DNA of 64,000 bases from Rotaria socialis. Taxonomy: Eukaryota > Rotifera > Eurotatoria > Philodinida > Philodinidae. The DNA lies in the NCBI GenBank assembly GCA_905331475.1, contig CAJNYU010004523.1:150807-214806 (forward strand), given 5' to 3'. The notes beneath the pieces are model-generated. The model saw nothing but the letters and a program-made list of their open reading frames with translations. It did no database searches and had not been told where the DNA came from. The position numbers were made by a program, and so were the translations under genes. Positions 51,853-64,000 of the stretch are shown piece after piece (the first letter of the stretch is position 1; every line of letters starts with the position of its first letter).

Positions 51853-54626
51853 TATATATATAAGCATAATGCTTCATAGATTCTATTTTCGTTGTTTTTC
51901 AAAAAACGCAAAAAGAAAGACAATGAACACTTACATCTTTAAGACGAGTACTTAAATCACGAATCTGTTCTTCATAACTTTCTTCACGTTGAATAGCCTA
52001 AAAACAAAACAAATATTGTTATTATTTTGTAATTTCTTTATCAATATAAGGAATAAAGGTCGGGACTTCAAACGGTATTGTATAATATTCTCAATGAACT
52101 ACCTCTTGTTCGGAAACTTCAAGTGATTTCATATTGTTACCAACAACTTTCAGTTCTTCTTCGAGTTCAAGAGTTTTTCTAAAAGATTAAAAAATTGTTT
52201 ACCTTTGTTAAAAACACTTCTTTTGAACGCAATTCATAATGCAAATGTTTCATATCTTGTTCATATTGAGCAATTTTACTATAAGGGGAAAATACACAAA
52301 CACATGCAAAATGCAAAATGAGATCATGCATACGATTCAAATCTTTGTGCACGATCTTCAAGCCTTTCCAGTTCACCTTCACGTACTTTCAATTTACGTG
52401 CTACCTAAAATTAAAACTTCAAAATGCACTTCAAATCTCATGCAATAAAACAAGAGCAGGTTAGTAAAAACAAAAGAAAAAAAGAAGAAACAGCGTGCAA
52501 AAGAAAGAATAAAACACGAATGCTTCTTACGCTTCGGCGGCTTCAGCACGATCTTCCGCGCGTTCCAAATCGACTTCCATAATAGCAATACGACGAGCAA
52601 CCTGGACTCATATTTAAAACGTCTCAATTTTAATTTTCTCATTTTTTTTAATTTCAAATGTTACTCAATAAATGAATTATTATTTTTAATCACCTCATCA
52701 TATTTTCGATCGGAATCCTCAGCTATAAGCTGTGCTTCGGCCAACTGCTGTTCGAGTGTACCCATACGTTCATCATCCTGGAAGGTACGCTGTTCGAGAG
52801 TTTTGCGACCACTGAAGATTGAAAGAAGAAAAGAAGAAAAAAGAGAAATATTATAAAGTTAACAATCAACATATGCAATTAAGCCCCCGCCCCCTTCCCA
52901 GTCTAACTAATGAAGAGAATCAAATAGTGCAATGTTAGTAAAAATTAAAGCAAAATTTGATTTTCTAATATTGATTTTTCTACCTCTTCATATTTTCTCT
53001 CATTCATATGACCCAATTGTTTTGCCTCTTTGAGTAGCTGTTCAAGTGTATCATATCTGTTACCAGAACCAGATACTTTGCCATCAAGAATAAGACGTTT
53101 TCTAAAGTATTTGTTTTTGCATGTTTATTTTTTTTAAACTTTGGGCTTTTCTCGATACTCTTAAGAAAATAAATTTTTTTCATTATACAGTATAATTACT
53201 TACCGTTCACTTTCATCAGCAGCATGTGAAGCTTCATCGAGCTTTTGTGTTGCTTGTGTAAGACGTTCTTCAGTACGTTCAAGATCTTCTTCAACTAATT
53301 GTATACGCCGTTGAAGACCACCCATTTCACCTTCAGCCTAAAACGAAATATTCAAGAATATAATATTTTCTTCTCATACATTAAAGAGCACACTTGTTCT
53401 CGTGCATTTTTTTCACGTTCACGTTCAATCTGATATGCATGCAAATCATCCTGAGATTTAGCCAATTCATCTTTCATCTGTTGCATACGTTTTCTTATTG
53501 TATCGATTACAGAACCGCCTGATTCATTCATTGGTGTAGGACTAGAACTTTGTTGTGGAGTTCGATTTAACGATCGTAGGGTACCATTATTTGAATTCGC
53601 AGACATTACTCTTGTCGATGTCGTGTGCCTGGTCAACAAAACGCTAATCTACCAGTGAATAACCATACTTCGTGTTATTGACGCCTCCGCCTTTATGGAT
53701 CATATAGATGTCACCAATGTTGTTGATAGCGTTCCTGTATTTACGAATTGTATGTAGCTTATCTCAACCCTTTCGTTACTATAGTTATAGAATCGGTATA
53801 CCGTCGGCTAACCACCAGGTTTTTCGCTGTTTCAATCACATAAGCATATACATCAACAGAGTACTATAGCCGGACATAGGCGCCACCTAGCTATGTTTCA
53901 CTCCTATACAGATGTTACTTCATGTTCTCGTTCTGATTTTTAGGATATTTTCTTGTAATGACTTGCTTATATAATGAAATAAGAAGAATTCTGTATCGAA
54001 CTAGCTTATCTGTAGGATATTTCTTGTTCGATCTCTATTTTTAAATTGAAACAAATAATTTACGTGAACTAAATCGAAACTTATAGCCTATTATATGATG
54101 CTGTAATAGTATGATTTCTTGTTTCGAAAGAGAGTAACATTGATATATAAATGTAAATGGACAAAAGAAGAGCATCAGGAGGAATCTATTCTCAATAACT
54201 ATTTGAATAAACTGACAAAAGGGAAAATGACCTTAGATAATGACTTCTATTGAATTTGTAATGTTTAATATGAAATCAATTCAAAAGACTTACATCAGTA
54301 GCAGCTTTCTCTTTAGCTTCAAGCTTGGCATTGGCTTCAGCTAATTGTTCTTGAGCAGCATCGAGTTCTGCTTCGATCTGTTGAATCTTTTTTTGTAGAG
54401 AATTACTTTCTTCTTCAGACTATAAATGGATCAAAATCGATATAGTCAAAAACTGAATAATGATATATGAAATGATACATACCACTTTCAATTTGTCTTC
54501 CAAGTCCTTTTGAGCTTGTTCGGCTTGTTCAGCACGTTCAATGCCATTATCTTTTTCCGTTTTCATAGATTGCATCTTCTTTTTGATGGAATCCATGGTA
54601 GCGGTTGTGTTTGAATTTGATGACAT
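50323..54626 (-). CDS. Tropomyosin with many alternative exons
   Basis: Actin-filament coiled coil. Exons (minus): 1a 54626-54483, 2 54419-54294, alternative start 1b 53606-53394, 3 53337-53204, 4a 53101-52984, 4b 52811-52694, 5a 52601-52531, 5b 52404-52334, 6a 52278-52203, 6b 52178-52103, 7 51997-51935, 8a 51796-51727, 8b 51566-51497, 9a 50768-50683, 9b 50405-50323. Pairs 4, 5, 6 and 8 are exactly equal in length (118, 71, 76, 70 nt) with matching phases. The long form ending in 9b is 294 residues; from Met11 it is exactly 284, the canonical length. Heptads run throughout, with classic segments [36 protein letters not shown] and [11 protein letters not shown]. Exon 1b replaces 1a+2 with a short start ([20 protein letters not shown]), like vertebrate exon 1b, but behind a serine/proline-rich extension. 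Mutual exclusivity is inferred from sequence homology and phase. Confidence 0.93.
50561..50609. repeat. (AAT)n microsatellite
   Basis: About fifteen AAT units with one GAT interruption, in tropomyosin intron/3' sequence between exons 9a and 9b. Confidence 0.9.
51819..51862. repeat. (TA)n(CA)n(TA)n tract in a tropomyosin intron
   Basis: Simple dinucleotide repeat immediately upstream (on the gene strand) of exon 8a. Other (TA)n tracts lie at about 33869-33894 (UGGT intron 1), 56118-56139 and 60376-60393 (just upstream of Pellino). Confidence 0.85.
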
Positions 54627-57600
54627 GTTGAATGATTAAGATTTAAAACTGTGCTCAGCAAAGAAGAATGCAACAGATCTATAAAAAAAAATCAAGGGTA
54701 ATGATAGATAAATACTCGGCAAAGATAACCAAATAATATCGATAGGAATGATATTATTCTAGAGCAAATATGGAAACGATTGTATTTACGACATATAGAG
54801 AACTTAGAGGGAAAATGAGCGTCTTCGTTAAAGACAAAAAAAGATAACAGCAACAATATAGATCCTCGGTAAATATGGTATGTAGAAGTACTCTCGCATT
54901 GTTGGGCGCATTTGCAAGCTGCTCTTGTTATACGAGAGTGGTAATGGTAACGACGATGAAGAGAGAAAATTGTGGTTTATTAGTTACGTATATATTTGGA
55001 TGCGTCTGCGGAAACAGATAGATTTAGATTTTTTGCTGTTCTGTATGTTTACTCGTCATCAGTACGTCAGTTAACGATAGATGTATGGGCTAGTTGTACA
55101 ATACGTTTTTTTTTCCATTGTTAGATTATATTTTTCCCTTTTTCTCTTCTGTTCGATATTGGACAAAGAATGATTACAGTTGGGACAGAAAGCATCTAAA
55201 CATATTTATGTGTTAGAATAACGACAGCAACAGAGTGCTTCTTTGACGAGACTAACATTTTCCCGTTTAATACTTTTCTGTTCTTAGGTACGATTGGGAA
55301 AAGCATATTGATATTGGTAGCAGTCGCTTATGAGAAAAGAGAAATATGAGGAAACAATTTATGTATACGTGATTACTATAGGTTATGAAAAAGAACAAGA
55401 AGAAAAATTCTATAGCCTTCTATTTCTTACAACTATTCTTGTCACAATTTTCTACATATGTATGTATGTCCACATATTGTTCTATGACATTTTCAATGTA
55501 AATGAGAAAAGCGTAAATATATCTTCTTCAATTGTTAACCAAACTAATGTACAAAAAAACACAGCGCTACGAAAAGAAATCGCTTATTTGCCTGATTTAT
55601 GGCTAACTAGAAAGAACATGATGACCCGATGCACAATTGAACTAATGTGTATAGTATGAAAATTCTCATTAAGAGAATATTACATAGATAGATGAAGAAT
55701 GCTTTGTTTCCTTCCAAAATAGTAAACTGTTTTGATGCCGATCGTGAATTCGATTGTATTTGAAAATGACTTGATCGACATAAAAGAAAAGCCTCTTATA
55801 CTTTCAACTATGGTATTTCTTATTGTTACGTGGTGTTGAATAGATTCGTTTTATTTATTTCGTAATTTTCACTATAATTATAATATTTTCACAGAATAAC
55901 TATTACATAGTTAATCATATCAAATAAAATTTCGTCCTATATATATATATGTATATTATTTGTTCAGTGTACAATGAATAACAATCTGAAATATTGCTAT
56001 TTGCTTTTTTCGTATAATAGAAAAGTGTAATCAAATATTTCATAACTAATATAGAATTTAATATTTATTATTCATTATCATTTATGTATCTTTTAAAATG
56101 TCCATTGTTAATTGTCTATATATATATATATATATATAGATTAATCTGAAAACTATAGTAGAAATTAGGAAATACAAATATCTCTATTTAAGTGATAATT
56201 TTACATCAGCAGTAAATCGTGGGCATTGATTAGATTATGTAGATGTATCCTCTTATGACGATAAATTATTGCTAACGAAGAAATTGGTATCTATATCTAC
56301 TAAGAAGTTTTATAATATCGATAACACTTGCTTTAGCAACAAAAACTCGACTAATTGTTTCTTTTTCTGACACATCAGATTCAGTTTGATGATGTAATTC
56401 ATCCTTCGTTGTCTTATGTGTATACTGTGTGCATGAAGTTCAAGGTTAAATATAATAGAAATAATCCTAGGATTTATCTGAGATTTGAAATTTCTATTCA
56501 TTGAAAAGGAAGTGAACAAAATGATAATCGATATTTATGATTCTAACGAAAAGTTAATATTAATTAAATTGTTTTTTAGATTGGAAGTGAAATCTAAATG
56601 TCCTACATACAGACAAGACAGATATACTTTCTTTGTTGATCAATGAAAGTTTGTCGTCGAAACGCATAAAATTAATCAATTGATCAGTAGAAGACAAATT
56701 TGATATAGGATAGAGCCCAAACATTATACGGCATTAAGAATCTGCATCATATACAGAATTATAAATGAAGATAAAATTAGTCAGCGAGATAAATGCGTAA
56801 AATTTATCCATACATTTGAGTCATTTTCATTAGTATTCATTCTACAGGAATACAACATTAAGTTAGACTACAGCGTCTATAGTTGTGGAGAATGTTTTCA
56901 ATCGTTTTTTTGCTGTAGATTATTCGCATTCAGTCTGTCATCGTGAGTAATAGAAAAATAGCCCGTTCAGATTTGCTGTTTTACTATTTTCTCTGCTTTA
57001 TTCCTGAGCGTTTTATTTACCTTGTGTCCTATGAACACAAAGCCATTCAAAATGTAAATAATGAAACTTCAAGTAGGTTTTCTGTCGCAAAAAAAGAGAC
57101 CCGAAAGAGAGAGATACTTCTTCTTTTTAAATACCAGTTCAAAATTTTCAAGATGACTGGAAAAGAGTTGTTCCAAGCCTAAAAGAATCATAAACTAATT
57201 GTTGTCTTGTAATATATATACATATATCATACACATTTAACATTCAAAAAAATTATTTGAACTGCTTGATTTTCATTTCAATCTAAAAAATTGCTTTGGC
57301 ATATTAATTTTATGTTCGATACAATTCTTTTTTGAATTTACTTTAATTTAATTCTATTCCCACGTATATGTTCGTTACAATCAAAACAAAAACTAGTTGA
57401 CATCTAATATTTTTACAGAGTAAGTTTGCTTCTAGCCATAGCCAAGGCCAACAATACTAATTATCGATGGGTTAGCATCAATTATGGTAGTTAATCATTT
57501 GTTTTGGTATGCACAATCTATCATTCAAAAGTAATCAATAGATAAATATTTTCCCCTCCTTAAACAAAAAACTAATATTTATTTAGTCTTGGATATATCT

Positions 57601-59000
57601 CTGATTTTAGAGAAAATGATTGAAGTGTGACACGTAGTCAACAGTTTTTTCATTTTGACAAGTAATAACTGATGCGTCTACAAACATTTGAAAGACAGTA
57701 AGAAATAATCGATCTACTCATATGAAAAGAATTAACAACTAAGGAATAAATCTTATTTGTTGAACATAGGAAAAAAACGATTTCTAGTTTGTAACATTAT
57801 TCATAATCATCTATGTCGAATTGGTATATATCAAAAACAAAATTTCATTTCCCGTATTCGTTTCCTTATAGACCATCCATTATCAATTGTCATATTTGCA
57901 AAAGATCTTTCCCCGCTTCGATCAAGCAACCATTTTTCATCTTAACATTCTTTTTCCAGATTGACATTATACATATTCGTATGCTAGTGTCTCATTTGTC
58001 TACGTCACATAGAAAATAATAGCAAACAATAATAACAATAATCGTTGGTTCGGATCCACACAAAGCAAAACTAGACTTGATGATTATTTAGAAGTTAGTT
58101 GCAGTTTATGTTCAAGATAAATCTTTTCTAACAAAATCTCCATTCATAACTATATAGAAGACATAATAGATAGATAGATAGGTAGATTTAAAGCTATATG
58201 GGAGAGAGAGAGAGAGCAATGTATATAATCGATGAGTTTTTGTCGGAAACCGATTGTTAATGTGAAATGCAGTAATCAATATGGTAGCTCTCCGCGAAAT
58301 AGAGATACTTTTAAATTCTTTTTCACTGGAAATACATAAAACCATTTTCATTTTTCAGGAATAACATGATTAAAAACAATCCATGAAAATACAATATCAA
58401 TAGCTGCTGATAAATTTGTCATTTCTTATACAATTTTCACCGATCGGTATAGATGATCGTGTTTTATATACCTCAGTGAAATTCATTAGAAAAAATATTG
58501 CCGTGAAAATTAATCAATCATCAGTATCAATTTATTTTATTTAGATCTAATTTTGCAAATATCTTCATTCGAAATTAATATCGACTAGATGTTAGCGCTG
58601 TTGTGAATTTTTATTCTAATATAAAAATCGTGCCGATAAGTATTTCGATTTATGGGCAACTCTTGAGTTTTTGGCCATTTTTCAATCTGCAACACATAAA
58701 TATGAAATCGAGGTTTCGGTAAAAATTGTTTGTTGAAAAGGGTATTCGAAAGTCAATTTAAATACAGCAATAAAGGTTCAAGTTTCTGATATTTTTTTTT
58801 CACAAATCGGAAAGAAATCTAACGAGGGACCTTCCCTAGTTAGATTCTATTATCTTTGAGTAAGATTTAATATTCAATAAAGTAAATATTGACTTCATCA
58901 AAACAGTAGTATTTTGCAAGATCTTTAATGAAAATTGATTAGATGAGTGTCAAAAATCTCTATGATTAAATTATCAATTTTCAAAATAAACAACAAACTC
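54627..59000. other. Gene-free stretch
   Basis: Contains the tropomyosin upstream region, with an acceptor-like TATAG about 54 bp before its ATG. AT-rich, with a (GA)n tract near 58202-58217 and a (TA)n tract near 56118. A 109-codon plus-strand open frame at 55330-55659 shows no recognisable domain and I do not call it. Confidence 0.5.
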
Positions 59001-59466
59001 TCAGAATGACCTCATCAGTGATTGTCTTCTTGCTTGATAGAATTGATGATAAGCTTCAGTAGGATAAAAGATTTGAAAGGGTACGACTTCAGTAACAATA
59101 GGGGGAGTTCGAGTTATTTTCAATTGTTGAATGTAACCTGCTGCTATTTGCCATTGTTGGATATTATGAGAAAAGATGACCGATCGATATTGTGGGTCCA
59201 CATCAGGGCCTTGTCGACTAAGTTGTATTTAGTCATGATTTGAGAAAAAGATCTCTAATAAAGTTGCATATGTAACAAGTAGAGGATTAAATACTATTTG
59301 AATCGATTCAGTATGACCAGTTGCTTGTGTATGAACTTGCTCATAAGTAGGATTAGGTATATGACCACCGGAATAACCGACAACAGTTGATATTATACCA
59401 GGAACTTTTGAAAAATACTGTTTACATATGCCAAAAATAACCACCAACAAATGTAGCGATTTCCAT
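59001..59466 (-). pseudogene. Dead peptide-methionine (S)-S-oxide reductase (MsrA)
   Basis: An intronless MsrA-like sequence covering essentially the whole domain, which would reduce methionine sulfoxide in proteins. It begins ATG GAA ATC GCT with EIATFVGGYFW, where the family has GGCFWG, so the catalytic cysteine is a tyrosine (TAT for TGT/TGC). The frame then shifts just after FWHM into KQYFSKVPGIISTVVGYSGG, which matches the family well, as do PNPTYEQVHTQATGH and LLEIFFSNHD. A TAA follows HD where the family reads DPTQLNRQGPD, and the same frame continues IQLSRQGPDVDPQYRSVIFS to EAYHQFYQARRQ. Three independent lesions including the active site mean it cannot be functional. Lack of introns in a window where other genes are intron-rich suggests a retrocopy or an originally intronless gene. 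No second MsrA is in the window. Confidence 0.85.
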
Positions 59467-60425
59467 TTTATTTAATCTTTTACTTGTTTAAAAGCAAATA
59501 ATCAACGGAAGTTTATATATGACGCATCATTGTGGCAAATGAAGAATATTTGATGCATTAAATATTTAGAATACATACTAGATTTATATGAACAGTTAAC
59601 TATTCAAGCGAAGCAAAATAATAAATACAAGCTCATGGTTACTCATAGAATACTTTTCTTTCAATCAATCACGTTAATATTAATATATTAAGCATAAGAA
59701 TAACTCTGAATAAAATAGATTAGAAATTACGTGTTATCTATTCTGGTGAGACAGAAGTTATATGATCATGAAAATAAATCAATATCAAACTAACTATTCA
59801 TATTAATTTAATCTTATCCTTAAATAATATGAATGATAGAAAGCTCATTGTTCAAGTAGTGATTGTATATTATTCGATCGAAGTGCAACAGTCAATCTTT
59901 TCGTTTGTTTATGGTTTGGTGAAAAAAAAGGTGCATATGAAAACAATGTATATTGCTGCGTATAACGTAAACTTTAAGTGACCAGAATGCGAACCTTTTC
60001 CGTATGTTCGGCACCTTTTTATACATAGATTCTCTTTTCCAGCTGCAAAGAAGGACAAAACATATAATTCTTTTTTTCCTTCGCCGTCGTCGATGGCGAA
60101 AGAGAGACTTCACTTTTTTTTTGTTCTTTACTTGCTTTTTGAATGCATATCTATGCTGTATAACCTCACATATATTTATATGCATATGCCCTCTTGCTCG
60201 CTTGCTCGCTCGTCGAGTAACATCAACAGTAGACAGAGAAAAAAAAAGAGGACGAAGCAATATAGTCCCTTTCTTTCTCTCTTCGCATAAAACGAATCAT
60301 TCGACCACTATTTTTTTCTCTTCTATCACAGTGCTACTATACCTAAGAATTGTTCTCTGTCTGTAGCAGTGCCTTATATATATATATATATATTTTTTTT
60401 TTGTGCTGCATCCTCATCGTAGACG
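59467..60425. promoter_or_regulatory. Pellino upstream region
   Basis: The 3' part (about 60.2-60.42 kb) has CT-rich runs, a (TA)n tract at 60376-60393 and T-rich sequence directly before the Pellino ATG, consistent with a promoter or 5' UTR. Open frames on both strands across 59.89-60.37 kb show no recognisable domain. Confidence 0.5.
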
Positions 60426-62909
60426 ATGCCGGACATTAATACAAATGATGATCAACAACAAATAAAATATGGTGAATTAGTTGTCCTTGGGTAAGTTCAA
60501 TATTTTACTGTTTTCTAAAAGATACATTCATCAATGATTTTCTTTGAATATCGATAAGTATTTCATGTGCTTTGATTACGGATATATGATGTTCGCTTCT
60601 AAACTATTGTAATATAAATGAAAATCACAGTCGAATATTGAATGATTTCTTTAAACATTTTATATTTTTGTAATATGTTTTTACAATGAAATATCGTTAT
60701 TACTCGAAGTAAATAAAACATAGATTAACAATTAATATGTTTGCGATATGATGATATATTTCTGTTTATCAGTTACTTGACGATAAGAAATGAATAATTG
60801 CTTTCTTATCATAGATCTATTTCATGAACTCTTCACTCTTTTGTTTTGTTTCGTTGATATATTGCTTTTAATTGAAACCTTGAAAGATCTCCATAATATT
60901 TTCGATAAAAAGAAAAATGAATATGAATCTACATATATTCAAAGCTAAAAATATTCACATCCTTCATATGTCTAGTGTCATATGATATTCATTTAGTATT
61001 GTTATTATGTCTATATATTCAGCTTTAAAAGTACTTTGCATTTTTTTATATTTTCTTCAGATATAATGGACAAATTCCTAGTGGTGATCGTGGTAGACGA
61101 AAAAGCAAATTTCAATTGCGACAACGTACACAACCTAATGGTTTGAAAGCACAAAGACAGCATTTATGTAAAAATGCTGATGAAGTACAGGTAATAAAAC
61201 AAGAATATTGAAACAAATAAAGTAAAATGAAATGAAAAGAAATAATAAATTAGCCTATCGTATCCACAAGGACATCTCGGACTTTCAATTGCTTGTAGAC
61301 ATAGTGATATGAAAAAATGAAGAAGATGAGGAACATAGGTTATTATGCAATCATGCTTATGTGATCGATATTGATTAAATCTGAGACGAGTATAGATATT
61401 GATTGTACACATATTGCGTGCGAAACTATCATATAGCAATAGGTTTCATGTAAATAATCAGATGGACACACAGGTTTTAATGAAAATACGATTGATGTTA
61501 AAAGCAATGTAGTATATGATTCAGTTTTCTATTTTAGAAATTAACTCAAGCTGATTTTCATTCTATTTCATATACATTATCAAGAAATCAAACAGTCGTT
61601 GTACAATATGCACACGATGAAGATTCAGATATGTTTCAAGTATAAATTCTTTTCTATGAAATTAATAAAATAATTGCGAAAGAAAATTTTCTTGTTTAGA
61701 TCGGTCGATCATCAGAAAATCAAATCGATTGTATTGTTATGGATACGGTTGCTGGAGCGAAAACATTTGATGATTTATCGGTTCCACAATCAACTATCTC
61801 ACGTTATGCATGCCGCATTGTTATCTCACGTCATCCACCATATACAACTCGAATATATGCTGCTGGTTTCGATGCATCGAAAAATATATTTCTTGGAGTA
61901 CACACTAAATTATCATTCATGAATATTTGTATATTATTATAATTTCTAATAGGAAAAATCGATAAAATGGAAAAATGAATGTAACGAAATGGATGGCGTT
62001 ACAACAAATGGCATTTTAGTTATGCATCTTGATGGTGATCAATTTAATACAAATTCCAAACCAACCAAATGGAAAGAGGTATCAGTTTGTGGAAGTGTTT
62101 TCGATTTAGGTGAAGGGCGATTAAAATTCAATTATCAATCAACAGTAAATAACAATTAAATTAAGAAAACATAAATAATATTTATTATATACGTATATTC
62201 TTTTTAGCCTCCGTCAAACACAGATAATATTCTCTTAGATGGAAGTCTTATTGATCTATGTGGAGCAACACTTCTTTGGAGATCAGTTGAAGGTCTTAAA
62301 AATACACCTGTAAAATATTTTCTTTGCAAATTTCTTTAAGTCAATTAAGTATCATTTTCTAGACGCGTCGTTTACTTGAACTTGAATTAGATCAATTAAA
62401 TTCTAAAAAACCACAATGCCCTGTGGGATTAAATACATTAATCATAAAAACTAATCCATTTGCATCTACATCTTCAAATACTCCAAATGCGTATGTTTAC
62501 GTTTTATGTGGACATGTTCATGGAAATCATAAATGGGGTGTAAAAAATGATAATAGTGAATCACGTGAATGTCCGCTTTGTCGAACAGTTGGTCCACTTA
62601 TTCCAATTATACCTGGCATTGAACCAGCATTTTATGTTATACCAAATTCAGATAATGAATCCACCACTTCATATGCTTTCCATCCATGTGGACATATGAC
62701 TTCACAGTCAACAACGTTGTATTGGTCAAAAATAAAAGTACCTTATGGTAAGAAGAATATCAATAATAGAACGTTTATCATCTAGATTTTTATTTTCTAT
62801 TTTAGGTACTAAAGGTTTAAAATCAATATGTCCATTTTGTTCAATAGCTTTATCAGAAACAAAACCATTTGTTCGTTTGATTTTTCAAGATTCCATTCAT
62901 AGACAGTGA
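60426..62909 (+). CDS. Pellino E3 ubiquitin ligase
   Basis: A RING-type E3 that ubiquitinates IRAK-family kinases in Toll/IL-1 signalling. Eight exons: 60426-60490, 61061-61190, 61538-61639, 61700-61897, 61953-62144, 62208-62309, 62363-62747, 62806-62909; 1278 nt, 425 residues (human Pellino-1 is 418). The N-terminal cryptic FHA domain begins YGELVVLGYNGQIPSGDRGR and includes TISRYACRIVISRHPPYTTR and IYAAGFDASKNIFLG. The C-terminal RING-like CHC2CHC2 domain shows CGHVHGNHKWG, ECPLCRTVGP, HPCGHMTSQSTTLYW and ICPFC, all metal ligands visible. The protein ends FVRLIFQDSIHRQ. Length, order and motifs agree with the family throughout. The first intron is longest (570 bp). Vertebrates have three paralogues; this single gene cannot be assigned to one of them. 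Confidence 0.96.
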
Positions 62910-64000
62910 AAACAATCGATATATACGTTTATATTTTTTTTTTATACAAAATAAGGCTTTTCGTTTTTTTTTCTGTTTGTGCGTATAAGTATTATTTTCA
63001 CTGTTTTCACATGTATTATGATTGCTTGTGTACATTGTAAAGAAATGGGAAAATGCAAACAGAAAATCTATCATAAACTTTGCTAGATCATATACTATTG
63101 AATGGTTTGTCTGCTGAAAATATTACTTGGAACAAAGTTAACTTGAAAGTATTGTCATGATTTTTATATGTATATATGAATACAGTCAAATTCCATTTTT
63201 TTAAAGAGCATTAACCGAAACTCATCGTGATGATTATCATGTATTTTTGTCTTTGACCAATTTTGTAGATGTAATAATTTCACTATGAAGCAAATGAATA
63301 TTTAAATTCTCAGAACTTTCTTGTATTGCTTTAACAATATCATGAAGTTACTAAAGATGAACATTGAAAATTTTTATTTGTTATTTCCTTTTGTTGATTA
63401 ATGCTTACAGTGAACGGGTATCGTTTTTTTTTAAATTAAAATATCTTGAATAAGAGTTGTTGTTCAATGCGAAATATACATCAAATATTGAATAGAAGGC
63501 ATTTTTGTAAAAGAAATTGTAAAACTAATATTGAATCTAATACTTCTTGATAAAATATAGATGCATTTCTCACTATCTTCATCAAGTGAAAATTTTCAAG
63601 CGATGTGGAAAATTCAGAATGTTTTGATATGTTACATTACCACAAGTAAAACTTCTCTAGAAGTCTTTCTATAGACTATTGCTCCGAATCCGAACAGGGA
63701 ACATTTCGATCAAAGATAAAATTAAATTTAGATAAATTCTTCTCTAGGCTACCATCAATTCAAAATTATGAATCAGTAGTTTAACTGACAATGACAAAAA
63801 CAAGATCTTTAATACAGTGAAAAGGAAATAACATGAACATAACATACAGTAATAGTATTTTTTTTCTTGGTTCTAGTGACATCTTCTTTAATTAAATTAG
63901 TTTCATGTTAGTAAAATAACTATCTATTAAAGATCACTTGTAACATTAATAAAAGCAAAAATTTGATTCATGAATAATTATTAATTTTCAACTACTCAGC
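62910..64000. other. Gene-free right edge
   Basis: Pellino 3' UTR and AT-rich flanking sequence to the end of the window. No feature is recognised. Confidence 0.5.

Noticed and set aside
55330-55659. 109-codon plus-strand open frame
   Set aside because: No recognisable domain, no splice context and low-complexity composition; probably chance.
58030-58060. GGTTCGGATCC as a possible tRNA B box
   Set aside because: No A box or cloverleaf can be drawn around it.
59892-60366. Open frames of about 120 codons on both strands upstream of Pellino
   Set aside because: CT/GA-rich sequence before the Pellino start gives long frames on both strands; serine/phenylalanine- or lysine/arginine-rich content without domains.
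1-64000. CRISPR array, rRNA, telomeric repeats or a spliced-leader RNA gene
   Set aside because: No regularly spaced repeats of that kind, no rRNA-like sequence, no terminal TG-rich arrays and no leader sequence were recognised.

Overview
This is an AT-rich, intron-bearing animal genomic window with small GT-AG introns (often 50-130 bp) and tightly packed housekeeping and signalling genes. Compactness, intron style, several short foldback/MITE elements, plant- or protist-like multi-domain glycosyltransferase remains and an ARM-TIR-SAM protein make a bdelloid rotifer the best guess. That assignment is inference; no single base-level marker proves it.

Layout. 1-18 kb is gene-poor. It holds a near-perfect palindromic foldback (3-280), a broken glycosyltransferase gene (1060-3612, minus), a hAT-like MITE with an 8-bp target duplication (3686-4019), an eroded gag-like/ORF1-like relic (about 5.0-6.3 kb), remains of a small coiled-coil gene (7409-8447, minus), a second foldback (about 9.95-10.17 kb) and one intact gene, thioredoxin (12417-12806, plus). 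18-50 kb is gene-dense: NFXL1 (minus) and an MKK3/6-type MAP kinase kinase (plus) share a 245-bp divergent promoter, followed by UGGT and RSF1 (both minus), RAD23 (plus) and an ARM-TIR-SAM protein (minus). 50-64 kb holds a tropomyosin gene (minus) with an unusually large set of duplicated exons, a dead MsrA copy (minus) and Pellino (plus).

Exon structures for the eight multi-exon intact genes were worked out by hand from splice signals and reading-frame continuity. All give coding lengths divisible by three, and lengths close to the known families where these exist: thioredoxin 109 aa, NFXL1 840, MKK 357, UGGT 1552, RSF1 1180, RAD23 351, ARM-TIR-SAM 834, tropomyosin 294/295 (or 275/276 from the second start), Pellino 425.

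Functionally, UGGT (ER glycoprotein quality control), RAD23 (proteasome delivery and DNA repair), Pellino (K63/K48 E3 ligase), NFXL1 (RING and NF-X1 fingers) and RSF1 (chromatin remodelling) are ordinary nuclear or proteostasis genes. MKK3/6, the TIR protein and Pellino belong to families used in Toll/stress signalling, but nothing shows that they act together. The two most interesting things are the ARM-TIR-SAM protein, a shuffled relative of the SARM1 architecture, and the tropomyosin locus with five alternative exon pairs (four of exactly equal length) plus two alternative starts, a potential of 64 isoforms.
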